From: Myxococcota bacterium
GTDB taxonomy: Bacteria; Myxococcota; Polyangia; GCA-2747355; JAKLHH01
DNA: 6,185 bases
Assembly: GCA_022710245.1 (NCBI GenBank)
Contig: JAKLHH010000486.1
Coordinates: forward strand, 1-6,185
Direction of reading: 5' to 3'
In this document: piece after piece, positions 1 to 6,067 of the stretch
How positions within the stretch are numbered: the first letter of the stretch is position 1
How the letters are laid out: every line of letters starts with the position of its first letter
Made by a program: the position numbers and the translations under genes
The notes under the pieces: generated by a model
Seen by the model: the letters and a program-made list of their open reading frames with translations, nothing else
Database searches by the model: none
What the model was told of the DNA's origin: nothing

Positions 1-2174
1 CCGATCACCTCGACGCGAGGATCCCGCTCGGGGCTGTGGTTCTCCGGCGCGAAGGCCGTGGCCGCTCGGATCACCTCGCGCTCGAGCTCGACCGCGACGA
101 TGCGCCGCGGCGCCGCCTGCAGCGCCGCGCCCACCGACATCCCGCTGCCCCAGCCGATCACCAGCACCGAGGCCGGGCTCGCGCTGCCGCCGTGCAGCAG
201 CACGGGGAGCAGCCCGCTCAGGATCTGCGTCTCCGCGTCTCCCGCCGGCGAGACGGCGAGCCCCGCCGGGAGCGGTCCGGAGAGGAGCTGCTGGCAGCCC
301 GCCGCGGGCCGCGCGTGGAGGACGCCCAGCGAGGCGTCGACCTTGCCATTGACGAGCAGCGCGTGGCGCACCCAGCAGGCCCGCTCCGAGAGCGACTCCT
401 CGACGGTGCGGGCGCCGCTGACGGTGGTGGTGACGCCCTCGCGGTGGAAGGTGACGCCGTAGCCGACGGTGGCCTCGCCGCCGGTGTCGACGACGCGCTC
501 CGGCGGGATGCGGGCACGCGCCGACTCGACCCAGTCGCTGTCGCGGAGCAGCGAGGAGAGCCGCGGCAGCACGGCGCCGCGGATCAGCCCCTGGTAGCGC
601 GAGAGCCGGAACACCCCCGCGGTCATCGTCTCCAGGTTCCAGGGGCGGTGCAGCGCGACCGTGGCCAGCGCGACGCCGCCGATCGCCGCGAGGAGCGTCG
701 CGCGCAGCAAGCGCCGCCGCCGGCCGCCGCCCGCGCCTTGCCGCGCGGCGCCGAGCGAGAGCGCGCCGAAGACCGCGGCGAGCGCCAGCCCGCCGAGGAT
801 CATCCAGGTCAGGGTCCGCTGCAGCCCCAGCACCGGGATCAGCACGAAGCCGCCCGCGAAGGAGCCGGCGATGGAGCCCAGCGTGTTCACGGCGTAGATG
901 TCGCCGGTCACGCGGGCCGCCTCGCCGCGTCCGGCCCTGAGCCCGATCACCGCGGGGAAGACCATCCCCATGCAGAGCGTGGGCGGGACGATGATGAGCG
1001 CGGAGAGGAAGAGCTGGAGCGCGAGCACGGTCAGGGTGCCGGGCTGCACCTGCCGGAGCAGGCCGAGCATCAGCGTCGGCAGCCGGTCCATCACCAGCAC
1101 GCCGCCCAGCGCGGCGGCCGCCGTCAGGAGGTGGATGAGGGCGAGGCGGCCCGCCTGATCGGGGCGGCTCGCCTGGCGCCGCGAGTAGATCGCCGCGCCG
1201 CCCGCGAGGCCGACGAGGAAGCAGGAGAGGATCACCGAGAAGGCGTAGGTCGAGGAGCCGATGATCAGCGAGAGCGAGCGCGTCCAGGCGACCTGGTAGA
1301 CCATCGCCACCGCGCCGCTCACCGCGATGGCCGCCAGGGCGACCCCGGCAGAGGCCGGGTGCTCGGTGAGGGCAGACGCCCCGCCAGGGGCAGGCGGCGC
1401 CGGGTCCGACGCAGGCCGCGGACTCGCCCTGCTCGCCTCCGGCGGAGGCTTGGCGATGGAGGGCGACTTCGCCCTGCTGGCCTCCGGCGGAGGCTCCGCG
1501 GCAGGCGAGGTCTTCGCGCGCGCCCCGCCGGCCCGCTGCCAGCGTCGCAGGAGGAGCGCGCAGCCGGCCAGGGTGAGGTCCCCCAGGCAGGCGACGACGT
1601 TGGTCGCGCGGAGCCCGAGGACCGGCAGCAGCAGGAAACCGGCGAGCGCGACCCCGGCCACGGCGCCAGCCGTGTTGATCGCGTAGAGCCGCCCGATCCA
1701 CTGTCCGGTCGCCGAGCTCGGCTCGCCGGCGCAGGTGAAGCGCGCCAGCATCGGCAGCGTCGCGCCCATCGCCGCGGTGGGGAGCAGCAGGATGACCGCC
1801 GCGAGGACGAAGCGGAGGAGCGCGAAGGTGTAGTACGAGCTGTGCGCCGTCCCCCAGAGGAGCCGGTGCACCACCGGCAGCGCCTCGCCGACCAGCGGCA
1901 GCGTGAGCGCGTAGAGGCCGATGCCGAGCTCGAGCCAGCCGTAGACCGCGATGGCGCGCCCCGGCTCGGCGAGCCTCGCGGCGCGCCGGCCCGCGAGCCA
2001 GCTCCCCAGCGCCATGCCCCCCATGAAGGCGGTCAGCACCGTGCTCACCGCGAAGGTGGTGGAGCCGAAGACCAGCACCATCATCCGCACCCAGACGGTC
2101 TCCAGCACCAGGCTGCTCAGCCCGGAGATGAAGAAGAGGGCGACGACGAGCGCGCGCAGGCGGGGAGCGGTCAC
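1..2174 (-). CDS. Fused multi-helix membrane protein/spermidine-synthase-like protein, C-terminus cut by window edge
   Basis: This open frame runs from a GTG at 2174 and leaves the window after 724 codons. Two homologous hydrophobic halves (about residues 8-210 and 265-490) each begin with the same signature: ISGLSSLVLETVWVR...FGSTTFA and VSGAVAMVYQVAWTR...GSSTYAFS. A Pro/Ala/Ser-rich linker (about 221-262) joins them. The C-terminal part is polyamine-synthase-like: a VNGKVDAS strand, GDAETQ at 645-650, the SAM/dcSAM loop GWGSG at 674-678, and the acidic strand end VELE at 695-698. The sequence stops just before the expected catalytic Asp loop. Bacterial proteins of this 'fused MFS/spermidine synthase' class are common, but their substrate is mostly unproven, so aminopropyl transfer is inference. 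GTG is the only plausible start: the kinase stop is in the same frame 30 bp upstream, with no other start between. The ribosome site is weak (GGA). Probably translated from the kinase transcript. The linker is built from two palindromic repeats. Confidence 0.88.
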   Translation of the reverse strand, partial: MTAPRLRALVVALFFISGLSSLVLETVWVRMMVLVFGSTTFAVSTVLTAFMGGMALGSWLAGRRAARLAEPGRAIAVYGWLELGIGLYALTLPLVGEALPVVHRLLWGTAHSSYYTFALLRFVLAAVILLLPTAAMGATLPMLARFTCAGEPSSATGQWIGRLYAINTAGAVAGVALAGFLLLPVLGLRATNVVACLGDLTLAGCALLLRRWQRAGGARAKTSPAAEPPPEASRAKSPSIAKPPPEASRASPRPASDPAPPAPGGASALTEHPASAGVALAAIAVSGAVAMVYQVAWTRSLSLIIGSSTYAFSVILSCFLVGLAGGAAIYSRRQASRPDQAGRLALIHLLTAAAALGGVLVMDRLPTLMLGLLRQVQPGTLTVLALQLFLSALIIVPPTLCMGMVFPAVIGLRAGRGEAARVTGDIYAVNTLGSIAGSFAGGFVLIPVLGLQRTLTWMILGGLALAAVFGALSLGAARQGAGGGRRRRLLRATLLAAIGGVALATVALHRPWNLETMTAGVFRLSRYQGLIRGAVLPRLSSLLRDSDWVESARARIPPERVVDTGGEATVGYGVTFHREGVTTTVSGARTVEESLSERACWVRHALLVNGKVDASLGVLHARPAAGCQQLLSGPLPAGLAVSPAGDAETQILSGLLPVLLHGGSASPASVLVIGWGSGMSVGAALQAAPRRIVAVELEREVIRAATAFAPENHSPERDPRVEVI
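1421..1466 (-). repeat. Palindromic element, copy A, inside the synthase-like gene
   Basis: Outer arms TCGCCCT (1424-1430) and AGGGCGA (1460-1466) enclose an inner hairpin, GCCTCC (1435-1440) with GGAGGC (1444-1449). Read on the minus strand it matches the intergenic copy at 3899-3953, including the non-palindromic GCCCTCCATCGC and the right-hand GCGAGCAGGGC. It is in frame in the host gene and encodes SIAKPPPEASRAS in the linker between the two membrane halves. Confidence 0.75.
1467..1512 (-). repeat. Palindromic element, copy B, inside the synthase-like gene
   Basis: This is a second copy 45 bp (15 codons) from copy A, with the same inner hairpin at 1480-1494. It encodes AAEPPPEASRAK. Its left arm (minus-strand sense) has lost a few bases, including the CCATCGC block. 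It shares GCGGAGC with the intergenic copy, whereas copy A shares CCATCGC, so each coding copy keeps a different part of the same ancestor. Confidence 0.7.
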
Positions 2175-2204
2175 GAGGGTTCCAGGGTCAGCGCCGCGGG
2201 ACGA

Positions 2205-3821
2205 TCACTTCTGGCGGCGCAGGTAGACCTCGAAGCCCTCGGCGAGCTCGAGGCAGCGCTCGTTGCTGAGCTGCCCGATGCGCGCGCAGAAGTGCAGCGC
2301 GAGGCCGTAGGGGAGATCCGTCTGCAAGAAGCCGTCGGTGTCGTTCACGTAGAGGGTCGCCGTCGGTGCGAGGTACCGCGTCGGATAGGTCATGTTCGGC
2401 TTGACGTCCGGCCAGTACGACTTGCTGTTCAGGACCTCCTGCGGAACGATGCAGAGGTTGAGCGGACCGATCTTGAACTCCATCGACATCCCCTCCTCCT
2501 TGAGGAAGCGGGGATAGAGGTCGCGGGCCTTGACGTAGAGATCACGGATCTGCGCCAGGTCGCGCTCCTTCGCGGAGCGGATCGCCAGCTTGATCGGCGG
2601 ACCGTAGGTCTGCTCGCGCGTGAACTTCAGCGACGCCGCCACCCAGTGGACCTTGGGCCAGGGGAGCTTGTCGGGATCTCGCGCCGTCGCGGCGGTGCCG
2701 GTCCCGCGGGCGGCCTGCACGGGCGGCTTGCCTGCGTCGAGGAGTGTCCAGACCACGGCGCCCGCTGCGGCCAGCAGGAGCACGGCGGCCGCCACCAGCG
2801 GGAAGACCCGCCGGTGCGGCCGCCTTTGCTGCCTGACCAGGCGCTTCTCGTCGTCGGGTGTCAGCGACGGGAGCTGCACCGACTTGGCGCCCTTGCGCCC
2901 CTCCCAGTTGACCGGCACCTTCTGCAGATCGTGCCGGAACTCACGCGCGCTCTGGTAGCGATGGTCGAGGTGCTTCGCCATCGACTTCAGCAGCACCGCC
3001 TCGAGCTCCGGCGGGACCGGCACGATGTTGCTCGGCGGCGGCGGCGCCTCGGAGAGGTGCTTCTGCATGATCTCGAAGTGGTTCTCTCCGTCGAACGGCG
3101 TGCGCCCGGTGATCGCCTCGTAGACGGTCACCCCGAGGGAGTAGAGGTCGGTGCGGTGGTCCACCTGCTTGCCGCGCACCTGCTCGGGCGACATGTAGCG
3201 GACGGTGCCCATCGTCTGGCCCGTCTGGGTCAGCTTGGTCGAGCCCATGAACTTCGCGATGCCGAAGTCCATCACCTTCACCGCGCCGTCGCCGCGGATG
3301 ATCACGTTCGAGGGCTTGATGTCGCGGTGGATGACGCCCTGCTCGTGAGCGTACTCGAGGGCGCGCAGCACCTCGACGCCGACGCCGACCGCCTCCCCGA
3401 GCTCCACCCGGCCCTCGCGCGCGATGATGGTGTCGAAGGTCTCGCCCTCGGCGCACTGCATGACCAGGTAGAGGTAGCCCTCGGACTCGACGAAGTTGTG
3501 CAGCACCACGATGTTCGGGTGCTCGAGCCGGGCCAGGGTCCGCGCCTCCTCGATGAAGCGCGCCTTGACCTCGCGCTGCGTGGAGAGCTCGGGCGGGAGC
3601 ACCTTCACCGCCACCTCCTGGTCGGTGAGGGTGTGGCGCGCCCGGTAGACCACGCTCATCCCGCCCTGCCCGAGGAGCTCCGTCAGCTGGTAGCAGCCGA
3701 GGATCTCCTTGCCGATCAGGTCGCCCGCCGCCTGCCCCTCGGCGAGCGGTCGGCCGCAGGCCCTGCAGAACAGCGCGGTTCCTTCGTTTTCGTGGCTACA
3801 GGCTGGGCAGCTGACCGGCAT
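2205..3821 (-). CDS. Membrane-anchored Ser/Thr protein kinase with zinc ribbon and extracytoplasmic domain
   Basis: 538 residues from ATG 3821. Order of domains: a zinc ribbon with Cys 5, 8, 19 and 22; a complete Hanks-type kinase at about 44-300 (glycine loop GQGGMS 51-56, Lys73, C-helix Glu91/92, HRDIKPSN 165-172, DFG 185-187, SPE 211-213); a basic juxtamembrane stretch; one membrane helix at about 339-361; and an extracytoplasmic domain at 385-538. All catalytic residues are present, so it should be active; HRD with Arg suggests activation-loop phosphorylation. The C-terminal domain ends LPYGLALHF...LAEGFEVYL, resembling a gluzincin peptidase core with its HExxH lost, so it may be a sensor. 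A TTG at 3854 would add 11 residues and has a better Shine-Dalgarno match (GAGGTG, 11 nt away) than ATG 3821 (AGGA, 14 nt away). I prefer the ATG because the zinc ribbon begins right after it. The synthase-like gene follows after 30 bp. Confidence 0.93.
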   Translation of the reverse strand: MPVSCPACSHENEGTALFCRACGRPLAEGQAAGDLIGKEILGCYQLTELLGQGGMSVVYRARHTLTDQEVAVKVLPPELSTQREVKARFIEEARTLARLEHPNIVVLHNFVESEGYLYLVMQCAEGETFDTIIAREGRVELGEAVGVGVEVLRALEYAHEQGVIHRDIKPSNVIIRGDGAVKVMDFGIAKFMGSTKLTQTGQTMGTVRYMSPEQVRGKQVDHRTDLYSLGVTVYEAITGRTPFDGENHFEIMQKHLSEAPPPPSNIVPVPPELEAVLLKSMAKHLDHRYQSAREFRHDLQKVPVNWEGRKGAKSVQLPSLTPDDEKRLVRQQRRPHRRVFPLVAAAVLLLAAAGAVVWTLLDAGKPPVQAARGTGTAATARDPDKLPWPKVHWVAASLKFTREQTYGPPIKLAIRSAKERDLAQIRDLYVKARDLYPRFLKEEGMSMEFKIGPLNLCIVPQEVLNSKSYWPDVKPNMTYPTRYLAPTATLYVNDTDGFLQTDLPYGLALHFCARIGQLSNERCLELAEGFEVYLRRQK

Positions 3822-3897
3822 CGGCTCGTGTCGCGTCCTGAGACGCCTATCCAATCACGGCACCACACCTCGGGTCCATATCTGTTCGAGTTACGGG

Positions 3898-3954
3898 TGA
3901 GATTTTGCCCTCCATCGCGGAGCGTCCGCAGGACGCGAGCAGGGCAAGATCTCG
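3898..3954 (+). repeat. Long palindromic element, copy C, between kinase and PilZ genes
   Basis: A 13-bp outer stem pairs 3899-3911 with 3941-3953, with one G-T pair. It encloses a perfect inner hairpin GCGTCC/GGACGC (3922-3927 with 3931-3936, loop GCA). The sequence is clearly related to the two copies inside the synthase-like gene. It lies in the divergent promoter region and, for the kinase, would fall in or just upstream of the leader. There is no T-run after it, so it does not look like a simple terminator. Confidence 0.75.
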
Positions 3955-3980
3955 CCGCAGCGAGCGGGCGGATAGGATTG

Positions 3981-4010
3981 TTGGCTGCAGGTAAGCTTCT
4001 GTGGTATATG
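3981..4010 (+). promoter_or_regulatory. Candidate promoter for the PilZ gene
   Basis: TTGGCT (3981-3986), an 18-bp spacer and TATATG (4005-4010) form a weak sigma-70-like pair about 37 bp before the PilZ start. The same stretch also shows GG-N10-GC spacing (3983-3984 and 3995-3996), as in sigma-54 promoters, but only part of that consensus is met. A short inverted repeat, TGGTAT/ATACCA (4002-4007 and 4024-4029), overlaps the -10 and could be an operator. The choice between these readings is open. Confidence 0.3.
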
Positions 4011-4034
4011 TACCTACATCAGCATACCAGAACC

Positions 4035-4039
4035 AGGAG
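4035..4039 (+). promoter_or_regulatory. Ribosome binding site of the PilZ gene
   Basis: AGGAG seven bases before ATG 4047. It decides the start against the in-frame ATG at 4008, which has no such site. Confidence 0.8.
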
Positions 4040-4046
4040 CTGGACG

Positions 4047-4388
4047 ATGAGCCTGACGACGAGAGAGCTGAGGGTCGAGCCGCGAGTCAGTGTGGACCTG
4101 CTGCTCAACAAGTACATCAAGGGCCGCCCCTACCTCTGCCGGGCGACCAACCTCAGCCGGCGAGGGATCCTCGTGCACCGCGTGCTCGAGCCTCGGTCAG
4201 AGGAGACCAACGTGGGGCTGCAGTTCCAGCTGCCCGACGACGACCGGGTGATCACCTGCGCGGGGGAGATCGTCTACGAGCACGAGTGGCTGCCCGCGAC
4301 CGGTGTGCTCATCACCGCCATCGATCCGCAGCACCAGAAGCTGATCGACGACTTCATCACGCGCCGGATCGACGAGCGGGTGCAGTGA
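4047..4388 (+). CDS. PilZ-domain protein, probable c-di-GMP receptor
   Basis: 113 residues, essentially one PilZ domain. The c-di-GMP signature is intact: RxxxR as R9-V-E-P-R13 and the NxSxxG element as N35-L-S-R-R-G40. The remaining strands fit the six-stranded PilZ barrel (GLQFQLPDDDRVITCAGEIVY, then the LPATGVLITAID strand), followed by a C-terminal helix, IDDFITRRIDERV. Stand-alone PilZ proteins bind c-di-GMP and act by contacting a partner; the partner here is not evident. The start is fixed by AGGAG at 4035-4039, seven bases before the ATG. An in-frame ATG at 4008 lacks a ribosome site. The gene is divergent from the kinase gene and convergent with the hydrolase gene. Its frame stays open far upstream only because the antisense of the kinase and synthase genes happens to lack stops. 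Confidence 0.9.
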   Translation: MSLTTRELRVEPRVSVDLLLNKYIKGRPYLCRATNLSRRGILVHRVLEPRSEETNVGLQFQLPDDDRVITCAGEIVYEHEWLPATGVLITAIDPQHQKLIDDFITRRIDERVQ

Positions 4389-4510
4389 GCTGATCTCTGC
4401 GGTGACCTGCGCACTGAGCTGACTGATCTGCGCTGTTCTGCGCACGGTTTCGACTGGTCTGCAGTGATCTGCAATCCGCGGACTGTTCTGCACTGCACTG
4501 TTCTGATCCG
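4389..4510. repeat. Decayed repeat zone after the PilZ gene
   Basis: Immediately after the PilZ stop, the motif YTGNTCTGC and close variants (CTGATCTGC, CTGTTCTGC, CTGGTCTGC, GTGATCTGC) recur about every 10-25 bases without strict period. It resembles an eroded version of the 13-bp array downstream. No gene is seen in it. Confidence 0.6.
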
Positions 4511-4513
4511 CTC

Positions 4514-4649
4514 GGTCCACTCGGCCCGCGGACCTTGCGAGGAGAACGCCGGGCAGGAGTCACCTCGGGGGCCGATTCGCCGAGCGTTGATCGTCCGGGT
4601 GGCGCAGACCCTCCTGGCGCTCGCCGAGGGTCCTTGGGCCGAGTGGACC
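4514..4649. repeat. 136-bp segment bounded by 21-bp inverted repeats
   Basis: Left arm 4514-4534 and right arm 4629-4649 are inverted copies with two mismatches; the outer 14 bases (GGTCCACTCGGCCC and its complement) match perfectly. The interior has a further hairpin, GACCCTC/GAGGGTC (4607-4613 with 4626-4632), which competes with the right arm. No target-site duplication or gene is visible. It could be a very small non-autonomous element or a folded RNA. Confidence 0.65.
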
Positions 4650-4681
4650 TCGCCTCGGCGCTGCGGCGAGGGTTCGAGGTC
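4646..4681. terminator. Strong hairpin between convergent genes, possible terminator
   Basis: GACCTCG (4646-4652) pairs with CGAGGTC (4675-4681), and the adjacent CCTCG (4653-4657) pairs with CGAGG (4667-4671). This makes a 12-bp stem with a three-base bulge. It lies downstream of the PilZ gene. No U-tract follows, so intrinsic termination is uncertain. Confidence 0.4.
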
Positions 4682-4699
4682 AGAAGGACCGGAGTCGCG

Positions 4700-4790
4700 C
4701 TGTTCTGATCACCTGTTCTGATCACCTGTTCTGATCACCTGTTCTGATCACCTGTTCTGATCACCTGTTCTGCTCACCTGTTCTGATCAC
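4700..4790. repeat. Tandem array 1: seven 13-bp units
   Basis: Seven head-to-tail copies of CTGTTCTGATCAC; only the sixth differs (CTGCTCAC). Each perfect unit carries the TGATCA palindrome. The 13-bp period breaks any reading frame, which argues against coding. Confidence 0.97.
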
Positions 4791-4794
4791 CTGC

Positions 4795-4945
4795 GCGACG
4801 GTTCTGGTTGCGACGGTTCTGGTCGCGACGGTTCTGGTCGCGACGGTTCTGGTCGCGACGGTTCTGGTCGCGACCGGTTCTGGTCGCGACGGTTCTGGTC
4901 GCGACGGTTCTGGTCGCGACGGTTCTGGTCGCGACGGTTCTGGTC
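4795..4945. repeat. Tandem array 2: ten 15-bp units
   Basis: Ten copies of GCGACGGTTCTGGTC. The first ends in GTT and the sixth carries one extra C, which shifts phase. Each junction forms the 8-bp palindrome GTCGCGAC. The insertion in the sixth unit would shift any reading frame, so a repeat-protein reading is unlikely. Confidence 0.97.
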
Positions 4946-4952
4946 GCGCTGC

Positions 4953-5058
4953 TGATCGCCCTGGCGTGATCGCCCTGGCGTGATCGCCCTGGCGTGATCG
5001 CCCTGGCGTGATCGCCCTGGCGTGATCGCCCTGGCGTGATCGTCCTGTTATGATCGCC
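4953..5058. repeat. Tandem array 3: seven 14-bp units plus a partial one
   Basis: Six perfect copies of TGATCGCCCTGGCG, a seventh diverged copy (5037-5050, TGATCGTCCTGTTA) and a final partial TGATCGCC that joins the hydrolase-tail duplicate. GGCG-TGAT-CGCC at each junction can fold into a small hairpin. Confidence 0.97.
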
Positions 5059-5116
5059 GCGCAGGTAGTCGCGAAGGTGCTCGTTCACCTCGCCCAGGAA
5101 CTACCGCGACGTAGTG
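5059..5116 (-). pseudogene. Broken duplicate of the hydrolase 3' end
   Basis: These 58 bases repeat 5169-5228 of the hydrolase gene (the HYVAVEFPREVNEHLRDYLR region) with three substitutions and a two-base deletion, which shifts the frame in the middle. The copy lies beyond the hydrolase stop in the same orientation, displaced by 110 bp. On its far side it passes directly into the 14-bp tandem array. It cannot encode a functional domain by itself. It is either the remnant of a tandem duplication or of an older gene end that the arrays have replaced. Confidence 0.85.
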
Positions 5117-5141
5117 TGGCTCAAGGCACGTGCCCACGCGT

Positions 5142-6029
5142 TCAGGGGAGTGTGCCCCACGCCACCTCGCGCAGGTAGTCGCGGAGGTGCTCGTTCACCT
5201 CGCGCGGGAACTCCACCGCGACGTAGTGCGTCCCGCCCGGCATGACCACCAGCCGCGAGCGCGGGATGGCGTCGGCCATCGCGCGGGCCGTGGCGACCGG
5301 CGTGAAGAGGTCCTTGGTGCCGCTGATGATCAGCGTCGGCACCTCGACCCGGTGGAGCAGGTCGCACGCGTCGTGGTCGCCGAGGCTGAGGAAGGTCTCG
5401 GCGTAGATGTCGAAGTCGAGTCCTGAGTACTCACGCGCGAGGTCGTGGAAGACGTCGCGGTCGAGGCTGGGCGCGACGACGCCGATGGTCTGCAGCAACG
5501 GCACGAGCCCGCTCCACTGCGACGCCACGCGGGAACCGTGCTTGACCACGGGGGCGGCAGCGCGGATGCCGAGGCTCATCATCGGCAGGAGGCGGCGCGC
5601 GAGCAGGTGGCCGTTGAAGGCGGTGTCGAAGAGCCTGCCGGCGGTCCCGTTCAGCACCACGAGCCCCGCGAACTGCTCGGCGTGGTGGCGGTAGTACTCG
5701 AAGTTGACCTGGACCCCCATCGACCAGCCCATGAAGACCGCGCGGTCGACTCGCTCCGCGGCGAGGATCGCCTCGAGGTCCCGGACCTGGCTCTCCATCA
5801 CCAGCGTCCCCGGCCGCGGGGGCGGCCCGGAGCGGAAGAGGCCGCGGTAGTCCCACGAGATGACGCGATAGCGTTGCTCGAGGAGCTGGTACTGGTGCCT
5901 CCAGGTCGTGTACGTGCCGCCCAGCCCGTTGGCGAGGACCACCGCGGGGCCCTCACCGCAGACCTGGTAAGCGATGCGGGTGCCGTCGAAGCTGGAGAGG
6001 GTGCGCTGCTCGACTTCGGGTGCTTTCAT
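5142..6029 (-). CDS. Alpha/beta-hydrolase fold protein
   Basis: 295 residues, the usual length for a cytoplasmic alpha/beta-hydrolase. Visible landmarks are the oxyanion-hole strand ANGLGG (33-38), the DYRG turn (60-63), the nucleophile elbow GWSMG with Ser103, a helical cap at about 130-220, the acid Asp240 in SGTKDLFTP, and His268 in GGTHYVAVEFP. The triad is complete, so an active esterase or related hydrolase is expected; the substrate cannot be read from the sequence. No signal peptide is seen. ATG 6029 has no convincing Shine-Dalgarno site. A weak promoter-like pair just upstream would give a leader of only a few bases, so translation may be nearly leaderless. The gene is convergent with the PilZ gene. 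The codons for its last 25 or so residues are partly duplicated 110 bp downstream in broken form. Confidence 0.9.
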   Translation of the reverse strand: MKAPEVEQRTLSSFDGTRIAYQVCGEGPAVVLANGLGGTYTTWRHQYQLLEQRYRVISWDYRGLFRSGPPPRPGTLVMESQVRDLEAILAAERVDRAVFMGWSMGVQVNFEYYRHHAEQFAGLVVLNGTAGRLFDTAFNGHLLARRLLPMMSLGIRAAAPVVKHGSRVASQWSGLVPLLQTIGVVAPSLDRDVFHDLAREYSGLDFDIYAETFLSLGDHDACDLLHRVEVPTLIISGTKDLFTPVATARAMADAIPRSRLVVMPGGTHYVAVEFPREVNEHLRDYLREVAWGTLP

Positions 6030-6039
6030 CGTCTACAAG

Positions 6040-6067
6040 CTTATCGGCCCACCGCCCGCCCCGGCAA
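6040..6067 (-). promoter_or_regulatory. Weak candidate promoter of the hydrolase gene
   Basis: On the minus strand, TTGCCG (6067-6062), a 16-bp spacer and GATAAG (6045-6040) form a poor sigma-70-like pair ending 10 bases before ATG 6029. This would give an almost leaderless transcript, consistent with the missing Shine-Dalgarno site. The -35 half lies in the 74-bp repeat and is therefore present twice. Confidence 0.22.

Noticed and set aside
2941..3456. A 171-residue frame antiparallel in phase to the kinase
   Set aside because: It lies on the same strand inside the kinase gene in another frame, and gives Arg/Gly-rich low-complexity protein. The kinase motifs prove the other frame.
36..4388. 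A 1450-residue open frame on the plus strand that ends in the PilZ protein
   Set aside because: It is antisense to the synthase-like and kinase genes, whose GC-rich codons leave few stops on the other strand. Its translation is Arg/Ala/Glu/Asp-rich and low in complexity. Only the last 113 codons are real.
4700..5058. CRISPR array
   Set aside because: Units of 13-15 bp repeat head to tail without unique spacers, and no cas gene is present.
4774..5088. A 104-residue minus-strand frame encoding repeated TRTVA, DQNRR and GDHAR peptides
   Set aside because: It is just the tandem arrays read through from the broken hydrolase tail. The 13- and 14-bp periods and the extra base in array 2 rotate the frame, and no start signal is seen.
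5125..5134. Perfect palindrome GGCACGTGCC just after the hydrolase stop, as a terminator
   Set aside because: There is no loop and no T-run on either strand, and short GC palindromes are common at this base composition.
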